Assembly: GCF_015558675.1 (NCBI RefSeq)
Contig: NZ_JADMOL010000002.1
Location: forward strand, 223,975-287,974
Length of the DNA: 64,000 nt
From: Paenibacillus sp. 1001270B_150601_E10
Lineage (GTDB): Bacteria; Bacillota; Bacilli; Paenibacillales; Paenibacillaceae
Direction: 5' to 3'
Shown: piece after piece, positions 32,373 through 40,904 of the stretch
Layout: every line of letters begins with the position of its first letter
How positions within the stretch are numbered: the stretch's first letter is position 1
The notes under the pieces: generated by a model
Databases searched by the model: none
The model's input: only the letters and a program-made list of their open reading frames with translations
Told to the model about the DNA's origin: nothing
Program-made: the position numbers and the translations under genes

Positions 32373-32716
32373 TTTTCATCCCCGCTTTCTACATGTTTTT
32401 CGCCAGACACTAATTTCAAACCGATAATACAGCTGATGAGCAGCAGCAATAACAGAACTTTCATGACACTGACGGAATCGCCCAAAAATATCATGCCGAC
32501 CAAAGCTGTCCCAAATGCCCCAATACCCGTAAAGACAGCGTAAGCCGTAGAAACAGGGAGAACCGCTAGGGTCTTAGCAAAGAACCAGAAGCTGATAATC
32601 AGCAGTACAAGTGTTAGAAGGACAACAGGTATATTGGTAAAGCCGTCTGAGTACTTCAACCCTAGTGCCCATCCTACCTCGAATATTCCTCCCAGAATAA
32701 GATAAATCCAGCCCAT
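32369..32716 (-). CDS. SMR family efflux subunit (first of a pair)
   Basis: A 115-residue SMR protein. It starts MGWIYLILGGIFEVGWALGL with the conserved Glu14 of TM1, and TM3 is AYAVFTGIGAFGTALVGMIF. A short hydrophilic tail after GLKLVSG contains several Glu and His and is longer than in its partner, a difference often seen in heterodimeric SMR pairs. AAGGGAGAG precedes ATG 32716. It is first in the SMR-SMR-TetR operon behind the palindromic operator. Confidence 0.9.
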   Translation of the reverse strand: MGWIYLILGGIFEVGWALGLKYSDGFTNIPVVLLTLVLLIISFWFFAKTLAVLPVSTAYAVFTGIGAFGTALVGMIFLGDSVSVMKVLLLLLLISCIIGLKLVSGEKHVESGDEK

Positions 32717-32746
32717 AAGAATCTCTCCCTTGAATATATGTGTATT

Positions 32747-32776
32747 TAAAATCTAACTAACGTTAGTTAGATTTTA
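32747..32776. promoter_or_regulatory. TetR-type operator, 30-bp perfect palindrome
   Basis: The left half ends TCTAACTAAC (32752-32761) and the right half begins GTTAGTTAGA (32762-32771). With the A/T flanks all 15 base pairs match. It lies 31 bp upstream of the first SMR gene, where an autoregulating TetR repressor would bind. Confidence 0.82.
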
Positions 32777-32924
32777 TGGAGTACATTGTATGCTAGTAAG
32801 ACTTAAAAATCAACACATGAGAAAGACTTTCTAATCAAAATGTTGAAGAGGCGTCATACAAAGGCGAAGGGAGATATTGACAAACGGGGAAAGAGACGAT
32901 ATGATTAATTTACATACCGACGGT

Positions 32925-32953
32925 CGGTATAATTATAAAGTTCTTGGTCAAGA
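32925..32953 (+). promoter_or_regulatory. Promoter with palindromic operator between -35 and -10
   Basis: ATACCGAC-G-GTCGGTAT (32934-32950) is an 8-1-8 perfect palindrome ending inside TATAAT (32948-32953). A weak -35, TTAATT, is at 32925-32930. The half-site ACCGAC is of the kind many TetR-family repressors bind, and it differs from the site at 32747. The gene controlled would be that at 33027. Confidence 0.65.
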
Positions 32954-33026
32954 AATGTTATGTATATCTGGCTTAGGTTTCTAGATGTATGGTGGTTCAT
33001 CTCGTTGGAGAGAAGGAGGGAATACG

Positions 33027-33299
33027 ATGAAGAGATATAATGAGAAGATATTGGCAGATACGAAGAAGCTCTCTCAGCAGTCGGTTCAGAAGGCCATGAA
33101 CAGCGTGACCCATCTTACGAAGCCGCCTCGTCATGTTGCTCGTGTAGGCTCTATTGTTGGAGGAATCATCGGTGGGATTCTGCTTGTTGTCGGGGGCATT
33201 AGTTTGCTGCTGCAATATCATACCGTGGCCTGGGTGACCTTGGTTGCAGGGGTAACGACGATTATTTCCAATCGACTGAGTTTTAAGCGAAATCAATAA
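33027..33299 (+). CDS. Small membrane protein, unknown
   Basis: A 90-residue protein I do not assign to a family. The N-terminal 45 residues are basic and polar. Two hydrophobic segments follow, GSIVGGIIGGILLVVGGISL and TVAWVTLVAGVTTII, with a basic C-terminus, SNRLSFKRNQ. This suggests a two-span membrane protein with a cytoplasmic N-terminal helix. The start is ATG 33027, with GAAGGAGGG upstream. It has its own promoter with a palindromic operator, so it is probably an inducible protein. A terminator follows. Confidence 0.7.
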   Translation: MKRYNEKILADTKKLSQQSVQKAMNSVTHLTKPPRHVARVGSIVGGIIGGILLVVGGISLLLQYHTVAWVTLVAGVTTIISNRLSFKRNQ

Positions 33300-33318
33300 G
33301 GCGAGCAGCATGGACTAA

Positions 33319-33348
33319 GGGCATAACCTTGTTATGCTCTATTTTGTT
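33319..33348 (+). terminator. Rho-independent terminator
   Basis: GCATAAC (33321-33327) and GTTATGC (33331-33337) with a 3-base loop, followed by TCTATTTTG. Confidence 0.65.
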
Positions 33349-33380
33349 GTGTCATGTATAGGTCATAAAGAGAATAAAGT

Positions 33381-33414
33381 AAGCTGCCTTCACTGCAAGA
33401 GGAAGGCAGGCTTT
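33381..33414. terminator. Weak hairpin near the end of the DUF3889-like gene
   Basis: AAGCTGCCTTC (33381-33391) pairs with GAAGGCAGGCTT (33402-33413) with one bulge. On the minus strand ACTTTATT follows, so it may end the gene at 33433. Confidence 0.4.
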
Positions 33415-33432
33415 CTACGCTGTTACGCACAG

Positions 33433-33756
33433 CTATGACGAGGTTTCCTTGAAGCTGATCGAGAGCTGTTCGTTGGTCTTCGGATTGAATCTAACGGTAA
33501 CGAGCACCCCGAATTCGCGTGTGCCTTGCTTGACCCACAGCTTGAACTGCTCCTCAGCAACAGTAGGGCTAACCTCTTGGCGACCAATATGAAGGTAGTC
33601 CAGCACAGAAGCTTGATATCGCTTTATCGTCTCTTGAACAGCAATACGTCCCCAGCGAGCATAGTCGGGCTGAGCACATAGGGACGATACGGTGTGCCCA
33701 TACAGCAGTAGCAGCAGAACAAGGCCAGCCAGAAGCTTTGTGCCTCTTGTATGCAT
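33433..33756 (-). CDS. Secreted DUF3889-like protein
   Basis: A 107-residue exported protein. A signal peptide, TKLLAGLVLLLLLYGHTVSS, is followed by a predicted cleavage after SLCA. The mature part, PDYARWGRIAVQETIKRYQA, then DYLHIGRQEVS and FKLWVKQGTREFGVLVTVRF, resembles the DUF3889 family of small Bacillales exported proteins (B. subtilis YqzG/YhdC type). The function of the family is unknown. The start is ATG 33756, with GGAGAG nine bases upstream. Confidence 0.68.
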   Translation of the reverse strand: MHTRGTKLLAGLVLLLLLYGHTVSSLCAQPDYARWGRIAVQETIKRYQASVLDYLHIGRQEVSPTVAEEQFKLWVKQGTREFGVLVTVRFNPKTNEQLSISFKETSS

Positions 33757-33931
33757 AGCATCCATCTCTCCATTTCAGTAAGTATCGTTGTGCTGGTGAA
33801 GCGCTTATGTTCACAGCGTGTGTGATTTGGCCTTATTTCATTCATAAAAGCGGTTCATTCATCCAGTAGATTCTGATTCTCTCTTGTCCATACTTAAGGT
33901 ATAATGATTGAATGCACTTTGAGGACAGAAA

Positions 33932-35872
33932 GTGGAGGCGTTCGTTCGTTTGGCAAATTACCCGTTTGAATTTAACCCGTCGGAACCCTATATCAAGCAA
34001 GCAAGCGACTGGATCGCGGATGTATTCTATGATATCTTGCCTGAATCGGGATTCGAAGTTCGTGATGAACAGATTTATATGGCTTTCCAGTTGGAGAGAG
34101 CCTATCAAGAAAAGAAAACGATTCTTGCTGAAGCGGGAGTCGGCACCGGCAAGACGCTTGTATATTTGCTATATGCCATTAGCTATGCCAGATACACAAG
34201 AAAGCCTGCTGTTATCGCTTGTGCGGATGAGTCGCTCATCGAGCAGCTTGTCAAGCCAGATGGCGATATTGCCAAGATTGCAAAGCATCTTGATCTTGTG
34301 GTTGATGCGAGGCTTAGCAAATCCCAAGATCAGTACGTATGCTTGAATAAGCTCGATCTGGCCAGATACGGGGAAGAGGACCGAGAGCTGTATCGAGATA
34401 TCTATCAGACTCTCCCTGAATTCGTCAGAAAGCCAGATACGCTTCAAGCCTTTTATCCATATGGAGATCGCAAGGACCACGCTCACCTGTCAGATGAGCA
34501 ATGGGCAAGAATCGGCTGGGATGTGTTCCAGGATTGCTTGGTATGCCCTCAGCGTCATCGCTGTGGTCAAACGCTATCCCGGGAGCATTATCGCAAATCG
34601 GCCGATCTTATTATTTGCTCCCATGATTTTTATATGGAGCATGTGTGGACTTATGAATCGAGAAAGCGAAACGGCCAGCTTCCGCTCTTGCCTGAACACA
34701 GCTCCGTCGTGTTTGACGAGGGTCACCTTCTCGAAACCGCAGCCCAGAATGCGTTAACTTATCAGCTTAAGCATGCTGTCTTCGAAAGCATTATTGTTCG
34801 ATTGCTCGAAGGCGAGATCCGTGAGTCGCTGGCGGTGACGATTGATGAGGCGATCGAACAGAGCGAAGCCTTATTCGACACACTGCACCGGCTGGCTGTA
34901 AAGATTCCAGGCTCCGATCGCATGGAATACCCGCTTAACGATGCATTGAAAGCTGAAGTTAGACGGTTTCGTTTGGTGCTGAACACGATTGAGGAGGAGC
35001 TCGTATACGAGGGAGGTACGTTCACGCTGAATGAATATCAGCTGAAGATTGTGGAGGAGCATCTGGATATGATGCAGACGGCTCTCCAGCTCTTCGATCA
35101 GCCTGAGCGTCTTATCTCTTGGCTGAGAGAGGATCAGGACGGTCTGTCATTAGTCATTATGCCAAAGAAAGTGCAGGAGGTGCTGAAGGAGCGAGTGTTC
35201 GCTCAGCACATGCCGATTGTATTCTCATCTGCAACGATGTCTGTTGATGGTTCCTTTGATTATATGACGGCAGGCCTTGGACTGACTCAGGCCCTTCATT
35301 TCTCAACCCCTTCGCCTTACGACTATGAAGCGCAAATGAAGGCAAGGCTGCATACTTCTATTGTCGGAGAAGAAAAGATCAACAAAGTTGTGGAGCTGCT
35401 TCAAGAATCCGAGGGTAGAGCCCTTATCTTGTTCCGAAGCGAAGAGGAAATGAAGCAGTTTAAACAGGCGCTTGCAGAAGCTGATATTCAACTTCCTTAT
35501 CCGATGCTCTATGAGGGCACACAGGAGATCAGCCGCTTGATTGAGCAGTTCCAGCAGGACGAGTCTAGCGTGCTGTGTGCCGTATCCTTATGGGAGGGCC
35601 TTGATATTCCGGGCCCGTCCTTGTCCCACGTTATCCTGTGGGAGCTTCCATTCCCGCCGAATGATCCTGTATTCACGGCGCGCCGCCATGATGCGAAGGA
35701 TGCGTTCAATGAAGTAGACATGCCGTACATGCTTCTGCGCTTGAAGCAGGGGATCGGAAGATTAATTCGCTCCAGCGAAGACCGCGGCATGGTGTCGATT
35801 TTCGGCACTGAGCTGAACCAAAAAGACGTACGAGAGCAGGTGGAATTGGCCCTGCCTGTTAGAGGGGAGTAA
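33932..35872 (+). CDS. DinG-family (XPD-like) ATP-dependent helicase
   Basis: A 646-residue superfamily 2 helicase of the DinG/XPD type. Walker A is AEAGVGTGKTLVYLL, and the DEAH-like box is VVFDEGHLLE. The four cysteines expected for an XPD-type iron-sulfur cluster occur as YVCLNKL and later DCLVCPQRHRCGQT, so the cluster is probably present. C-terminal motifs are FSSATMSVDGSFDYM, SLWEGLDIPG and LKQGIGRLIRS. Such enzymes unwind DNA or DNA-RNA hybrids 5' to 3' in repair. The N-terminal exonuclease domain of Bacillus DinG is missing. The start is GTG 33932, with GAGG at 33921; a TTG at 33950 is an alternative. A small gene follows five bases later. Confidence 0.85.
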   Translation: MEAFVRLANYPFEFNPSEPYIKQASDWIADVFYDILPESGFEVRDEQIYMAFQLERAYQEKKTILAEAGVGTGKTLVYLLYAISYARYTRKPAVIACADESLIEQLVKPDGDIAKIAKHLDLVVDARLSKSQDQYVCLNKLDLARYGEEDRELYRDIYQTLPEFVRKPDTLQAFYPYGDRKDHAHLSDEQWARIGWDVFQDCLVCPQRHRCGQTLSREHYRKSADLIICSHDFYMEHVWTYESRKRNGQLPLLPEHSSVVFDEGHLLETAAQNALTYQLKHAVFESIIVRLLEGEIRESLAVTIDEAIEQSEALFDTLHRLAVKIPGSDRMEYPLNDALKAEVRRFRLVLNTIEEELVYEGGTFTLNEYQLKIVEEHLDMMQTALQLFDQPERLISWLREDQDGLSLVIMPKKVQEVLKERVFAQHMPIVFSSATMSVDGSFDYMTAGLGLTQALHFSTPSPYDYEAQMKARLHTSIVGEEKINKVVELLQESEGRALILFRSEEEMKQFKQALAEADIQLPYPMLYEGTQEISRLIEQFQQDESSVLCAVSLWEGLDIPGPSLSHVILWELPFPPNDPVFTARRHDAKDAFNEVDMPYMLLRLKQGIGRLIRSSEDRGMVSIFGTELNQKDVREQVELALPVRGE

Positions 35873-35877
35873 CGATC

Positions 35878-36180
35878 ATGTTGACGATAATTGGACATAC
35901 GGCAGAACAAGTAAAAGATCCGTTTGGCATTCTAAGCGGGATTCGCTATGAATGCAATCTGAACATTGAGGTGCCGGAGGACGATGAGCTTTACTTGGAA
36001 AATGGTGTATATGTGCGTGTCATCTTCCGCGCCGATGGCGACCAATCCAGTATTGTAAAGTATGACTTGCACGAACGCTTCACGGATCGTTATCTAGACA
36101 TCGATCTTGAAGATGAAGAACTTGCGCTCGTCGAGCAGTACTGCCGCGAGCAGCTGTTGAAAGAGGCTGCGGGCGAATAA
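35878..36180 (+). CDS. Small acidic protein, DUF6509-like
   Basis: A 100-residue acidic cytoplasmic protein. It opens LTIIGHTAEQVKDPFGILSG, then YECNLNIEVPEDDELY and a Glu/Asp-rich C-terminus. It looks like the uncharacterised family I know as DUF6509 from Bacillales, and the assignment is from memory of its opening. It follows the DinG-like helicase by five bases and is probably co-transcribed, so a link to nucleic-acid repair is possible but not shown. Confidence 0.65.
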   Translation: MLTIIGHTAEQVKDPFGILSGIRYECNLNIEVPEDDELYLENGVYVRVIFRADGDQSSIVKYDLHERFTDRYLDIDLEDEELALVEQYCREQLLKEAAGE

Positions 36181-36345
36181 GGGGAGAAAAGTCTCCGTTT
36201 ACCCGTAATAAGATTTGCTGTAGGAAGAGATGGTCATCACCCTTCAAAAAACTCGAAAATCCTTGGACGAAATTTAGAATTAGACGGATATAATAAGGGT
36301 CACCCTATCATTTAGGGAAAATTGCACATTAAGATACATTTTCGC

Positions 36346-36388
36346 AAAAACTATCTATTTCTTTAAGGAAATAGATAGTTTTTTTATT
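36346..36388. terminator. Rho-independent terminator, AT-rich
   Basis: AAAAACTATCTATTTC (36346-36361) pairs perfectly with GAAATAGATAGTTTTT (36368-36383), then TTATTTC. A small GGAGA/TCTCC hairpin at 36183-36196 precedes it. Confidence 0.82.
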
Positions 36389-36782
36389 TCTATACATCAG
36401 TGGGATAGTGTTTGTTGCCTATACTTTGATTGAAAATATAATACTTATTAAACCTTACAATATTGTAGGGTAAATGTAAGAATCTTAAATTTCTTCTTTA
36501 AAACCTACTAACTACACTTACAATATATGAACAACTCGAGATTACGTTGGATATTGGAGGGAACGATTATAATTTCTACTTTTAGATCAAGCAACTGAAG
36601 GTATCTATCATTCCATTGCCGGGACAGATATCACAAAGATGAGAACCAATGACCTGGTACATACTTCAAGTTATTATCAATATTACTATAGGGAAATGAG
36701 TTCATAGTTGATTTTTATTTACAGGCTGTTCTTAATGAATTCATAAAATGAAGCTGCACTTAAATTGTAAGGAGTGGGACAA
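36389..36782. other. AT-rich stretch before the BcrA-like pseudogene
   Basis: No intact gene. TTACA-ATAT-TGTAG (36455-36468) resembles the TNACA-N4-TGTAA box of BceR-type response regulators. A frame at about 36573-36706 reads LLLDQATEGIYHSIAGTDIT and continues to a stop, but has no start codon next to the GGAGGG upstream. I cannot name it; it may be a gene remnant. Confidence 0.4.
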
Positions 36783-37732
36783 TTGGAAACGGTACTGTCG
36801 GTGCAACACCTAACGAAAGAAATCAAGGGCAAGTTGATCGTGCAAGACATATCGTTCGATGTGGTAGAGGGAGAGATTATTGGACTACTTGGTGCGAACG
36901 GAGCGGGCAAGACAACTACGATGAAGATGATCGTTGGTCTAAGCACAATAAGTGCCGGGGACGTGCGGATTGCAGGTTACAGTATTAAGAGTCAGTTTTC
37001 TAAAGCACTCCTCAATGTAGGGGCAGTGATTGAAGCACCTGCATTCTACCTTATTTGAGTGGGTATGAAAATCTACGTCAATATCAGCGTCTGCACAAAA
37101 ATGCGAGTAAGGATTGGCTGTTGGAGGTAGCCAGTCTGACCGGGATCGAACATGCGCTTAAGCAGCGAGTCGGTACGTACTCCATGGGAATGAAACAACG
37201 CTTGGGAATTGCACAAGCACTACTGCGAAAGCCAAAGTTGCTTGTGTTAGATGAGCCGATGAATGCACTTGATCCTGCTGGTGTCCGTGAAACCCGGAAC
37301 TATTTAAATAAAATTGCGGCAGATTTGGGCGTAGCAATTGTGATCTCCAGTCATCAACTGTCTGAGATTGAGCAGATGGCACGCCGAGTGGTTATTATGC
37401 AGAATGGCTGCTTAATGACAGAGCAGCGGATTGATGATGAATTAAGTGGTGGGGAATTCTGTGTTACCCTTCATGTTGATCATATTGAGCTTACAAGCGA
37501 AGTTGTAGTTAACTTGTTTGGGGATGATCATCATGCATTGGATGATATGCAGACAGAGAAATTATCTAACGGTTTGCATAAGATGACAGTAGCTATTGAT
37601 GAATGTCAAGTTCCAAAGCTGATTAGAGCATTGTGTGATGCCGGGGTGGAAGTTCATCGGGTGTTGCCGGCACATACGAGTTTAGAGGATAAGTTTTTAG
37701 AATGGACAACTACGCGCGGTGAGGTGAGTTAA
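36783..37732 (+). pseudogene. BcrA-like ABC transporter ATPase, frameshifted
   Basis: An ABC ATPase of the BcrA/bacitracin-resistance type broken by a one-base deletion. The first part (36783-37058) holds LLGANGAGKTTTMKMI and ends GAVIEAPAFYLI-stop. The second part (from 37055) resumes in another frame with LSGYENLRQYQRLH. One missing C near 37048 would restore the family sequence AFYPYLSGYENL. The second part has YSMGMKQRLGIAQALLRKPK and LLVLDEPMNALDPAG. It could be a true mutation, programmed frameshift or sequencing error. The start is TTG 36783, with AAGGAG at 36769. The permease gene follows at once. Confidence 0.82.
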
Positions 37733-37733
37733 A

Positions 37734-38474
37734 TTGCTATGGAATGAATGTTTGAAGATAGTAAATAAAAGAATCTTTATTCTTTCACATATTGGTTTTA
37801 TTGTGATGACGGTACTGTTGTCTTGGTCGTACATCAGTAATCTCCAGGCCAATGTTACGGTGGCTCAAATGGTAGATGCTTTGCTTGACCTATCGGGAAT
37901 GCTTGTTATTCTGCCTTGGGCGATTGTTTTGTCACCTCTTATTTGGACGGATGAGTATCAATATGGTACTCTGAAACAACTATTCCTGCATACGTCTTCG
38001 CGCGCACGGTTGCATGCTGCAAAGATTGCTGCGATGATCTTGCTCATCGTTACGAGTGTAGTTAGTATATTCATTGTTTCTTTGTTATTGAATCTTCTGA
38101 TGGCTCCACAAAACATGCAATGGGGGGACATGACGGTTGTACTATACTCTATCGGAGCACTCGTATTGCAATGTTGCCTATATGCAAGTCTAGCATCCTT
38201 GATTGGCGTGTGGACGAGATCAGCTGCTATCGCAGTAGGCTGCAGCTTAGTGCTATACTTTTTACAGATAATGTTTGGTGGTAGTCTCTTATCGACATCA
38301 TGGACGCACATTCTATTCATTCATCATGATGATTTAAGTGTCTATTGGAGCACATCACAATCTAAATCGGAATTAGTGGGCTTACCTATGTCGTTAGCGA
38401 TAGATATCGCCTATATCTTGTTTTTCTTTGCAATTGGACTATGGTTGTTCGTCAAAGAGAGAGGAGCAGACTAA
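37734..38474 (+). CDS. ABC-2 type permease, BcrB-like
   Basis: A 246-residue membrane protein with six hydrophobic segments, typical of the permease of bacitracin/lantibiotic-type exporters (BcrB, ABC-2 superfamily). It begins LWNECLKIVNKRIFILSHIG and has WTDEYQYGTLKQLFLHTSSR, the conserved E-x3-GT-K segment of these permeases. The start is TTG 37734, immediately after the stop of the ATPase, with GAGGTGAG as the site. If the ATPase is really broken, this permease has no partner nearby. A resistance role against a cell-envelope-active peptide is a family-based inference. Confidence 0.8.
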   Translation: MLWNECLKIVNKRIFILSHIGFIVMTVLLSWSYISNLQANVTVAQMVDALLDLSGMLVILPWAIVLSPLIWTDEYQYGTLKQLFLHTSSRARLHAAKIAAMILLIVTSVVSIFIVSLLLNLLMAPQNMQWGDMTVVLYSIGALVLQCCLYASLASLIGVWTRSAAIAVGCSLVLYFLQIMFGGSLLSTSWTHILFIHHDDLSVYWSTSQSKSELVGLPMSLAIDIAYILFFFAIGLWLFVKERGAD

Positions 38475-38730
38475 ACATAACACGGAGCTAAGAATGAGCA
38501 AAATAGGATACAGTTACACTGGTTATACATTAAAGTCAGTCTAACATTTTATCTTCGGGCAGAAACTAGGTGGAGTTCCCCCATGGGACCCCCTAACCGA
38601 CAACATGAAGACTGTCATGGACGAAGCAAGAACCGCGCATAGGGCTGACAAAATGGAATGTTAAATTCGCTGGGCTTGCTTATGAATTTGCGTAGGGATG
38701 ACCGTCCTTTTTTTGTTGACAGCCAATTGT
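38475..38730. other. Intergenic, nothing recognised
   Basis: The sequence contains short stretches that could be decayed coding sequence, for example at 38570-38640, but I recognise no family in any frame. No clear terminator follows the BcrB-like gene. Confidence 0.4.
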
Positions 38731-39054
38731 TCAGATTAAACGATGCACATACCAGCCGTACACCATCCAAACGCAGTGATATAGGCTAACAGCCAAATAA
38801 ATGAAAGCTGTCATCGTAATAAGCCACTGATGGAATCGCCGCATGGTGATCACTGGATAGAGGAGCAGGAGGGTAAGGGGAAGAAGCGCTTTCAGGCCAT
38901 AGAAAGCGAGTATGCTCCACTCATACACTGCGCCTGCAATGGGATTGGCTTCTGTCACCCAGCCAAGCTTAATGCCGATGTCCGTGCAGAGGGCATCGAA
39001 CAGGCTGAATAAGATAATCGCTTTTATGAAGAATAGAGGCCGATCTTTGATCAT
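38731..39054 (-). CDS. DUF5658-like membrane protein
   Basis: A 107-residue protein with three to four hydrophobic segments. The pattern DALCTDIGIKLGWVTEANPI in the first half is characteristic of the DUF5658 family of short bacterial membrane proteins, whose function is unknown. The start is taken as ATG 39054, eight bases after AAAGGAG; ATG 39060 is only two bases from it. The gene stands alone. Confidence 0.7.
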   Translation of the reverse strand: MIKDRPLFFIKAIILFSLFDALCTDIGIKLGWVTEANPIAGAVYEWSILAFYGLKALLPLTLLLLYPVITMRRFHQWLITMTAFIYLAVSLYHCVWMVYGWYVHRLI

Positions 39055-39443
39055 CTTCATGACTCCTTTTACTACTTAAGTTCATAGCAGCAGAATGGGT
39101 TAATTTTAAGTGTTAGAGATGTTTCGAGTGGATCCACGAGCGATCTATTGCTAGGATATTCATAGATTCATAGAATGATTCGCTTGCTTGAAGCCTTTCT
39201 GCAATAGACAAAACAAAGACTTGATCATGAAGGTAGGGCGATGTTGCCAATATAGGATTTATTTGCAATGTCCACTGGAAATATTTCTCTCTATCATCAT
39301 GGTCAAAAACACGGCAAAGCATGCATCAGCAAGGAGAGTAAAGAAATCAGAAGCATGTAAAAGGATCGAAATTGTTGGCACGCTGGTGATTGCGATATGA
39401 TCATAATGTAAGCGCTATACTTATATGCAGGAGGAGAGAACAG
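39055..39443. other. Intergenic, with a possible cre-like element
   Basis: No gene is seen. TGTAAGCGCTATAC (39407-39420) matches the CcpA cre consensus except at its last two bases and overlaps TATACT (39416-39421), a possible -10 for the oxidoreductase gene at 39444. Confidence 0.4.
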
Positions 39444-40718
39444 ATGAGCAAAGTAAAGCTGGCATTGATCGGGGCAGGACTGCGTGGCATTAATTATACG
39501 AATGTAGCGATTAGCAATCCGGATGAAGTGGAGGTGGTTGCGGTAGCGGACCCTTGGGAGGAGAGAAGGCTCAATTTCCAAGAGGCGCATCAGCTTAAAG
39601 ACGAGATGTGCTTTACGGACTGGCGTGAGATGCTTAGCCAACCCAAGCTTGCGGATGCTGTACTTGTATGCACGCAGGACAATATGCATTTTGAGCCAAC
39701 GATGAAAGCTTTGGAGGCAGGCTATCATGTTCTGCTGGAGAAGCCGATGTCGCCTGATCCGGTGGAATGCATAAAGATGGGGGAGAAGGCGAAGGAGCTG
39801 GGTCTTGTCTTCTCGATCTGTCACGTGCTCCGTTATACACGGTTCTTCGGTACGATCAAGCACATGATTGAGGAAGGAAAGATTGGAAGACTAATGTCGA
39901 TTCAGCATAATGAAAATGTGGGCTACTGGCATCAAGCACACAGCTTTGTGCGGGGGAACTGGCGAAATTCAAAGGAGAGCAGCCCGATGATTCTAGCGAA
40001 GTCCTGTCACGACATGGACATTATGCTATGGCTTGCAGGCGCTTCCTGCAAACGGATTTCTTCCTTCGGCAGCCTTTCGCATTTCCGAGCAGAGAATGCG
40101 CCGAAAGGCGCGCCAAAGCGCTGCCTGGATGGGTGCCCTGCAGCAGATACATGCATCTACTATGCACCGAAGACTTATTTAATTGATGAGCCGAACTGGA
40201 TGCAGCTAGCGATCAGCAATGACCTAAGCTATGAAGCAAGACAAAAAGCGATCGAGGAAGGCCCTTATGGACGCTGCGTCTACCATTGCGATAATGATGT
40301 CGTCGATCATCAGGTCGTGAATATGGAATTTGATAATGAAGTAACGGCGGTATTTACAATGTCGGCCTTTACACAGGAATGCTCCCGTACTATTAAGCTG
40401 ATGGGAACAGCAGGCGAGATTCGCGGTGCCATGGAGAAGAATGAGATAGAGTGGATTCGCTTTGGACAGGAATCATCTGAATGTATTCATCTTGATACAC
40501 CTGGCGGGCACGCTGGCCATGGAGGCGGCGATGAAGGCTTGGTGTGGGACTTTATTAAGCTTGTTCGAGCAAATGGCAGCGAGAAAGGTCTAACTTCTGC
40601 TGATATTTCTGTGCAGAGCCATCTCATGTCGTTTGCTGCCGAGCATTCTCGCCTTACAGGTGAAGTGGTTTCACTGTCTTCATTTGCTGAGCAATTTGCA
40701 GCTCAGGCCAATGCGTGA
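39444..40718 (+). CDS. Gfo/Idh/MocA family oxidoreductase
   Basis: A 424-residue NAD(P)-dependent oxidoreductase. The N-terminal Rossmann fold is KVKLALIGAGLRGINYTNVA and VVAVADPWEERR, and LLEKPMSPDPVECIKM holds the conserved EKP lysine. The C-terminal domain has KSCHDMDIMLWLAG with the catalytic-region His/Asp and a Cys-rich stretch, CLDGCPAADTCIYY, seen in a subgroup acting on sugars or inositol-like compounds. The substrate is unknown. GGAGGAGAG precedes ATG 39444. It is monocistronic and may be under carbon catabolite control. Confidence 0.88.
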   Translation: MSKVKLALIGAGLRGINYTNVAISNPDEVEVVAVADPWEERRLNFQEAHQLKDEMCFTDWREMLSQPKLADAVLVCTQDNMHFEPTMKALEAGYHVLLEKPMSPDPVECIKMGEKAKELGLVFSICHVLRYTRFFGTIKHMIEEGKIGRLMSIQHNENVGYWHQAHSFVRGNWRNSKESSPMILAKSCHDMDIMLWLAGASCKRISSFGSLSHFRAENAPKGAPKRCLDGCPAADTCIYYAPKTYLIDEPNWMQLAISNDLSYEARQKAIEEGPYGRCVYHCDNDVVDHQVVNMEFDNEVTAVFTMSAFTQECSRTIKLMGTAGEIRGAMEKNEIEWIRFGQESSECIHLDTPGGHAGHGGGDEGLVWDFIKLVRANGSEKGLTSADISVQSHLMSFAAEHSRLTGEVVSLSSFAEQFAAQANA

Positions 40719-40904
40719 ATAGAGATCATTCTAAAGCGCAGCCCGCAGGGCATTTCCTTTATTTTTCCATTTGTGTTTTTGTTCACAAATCCTTGAATAT
40801 TTGAACGGAATTGATGAAACATCCCGTTATAGTTTCATTTATAATGCGAATAGAAGGGTTGCTAAACCTAAGGTTATCTTAATACCTGATAGGGATGTGG
40901 ATTT

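Noticed and set aside
31444-32716. Guanidine riboswitch before the SMR genes
   Set aside because: The leader of the first SMR gene is only about 30 bases after the palindrome; no ykkC-type blocks are present.
39303-39863. 186-codon minus-strand frame
   Set aside because: It lies antisense to the start of the Gfo/Idh/MocA gene, which has clear motifs and a ribosome site.
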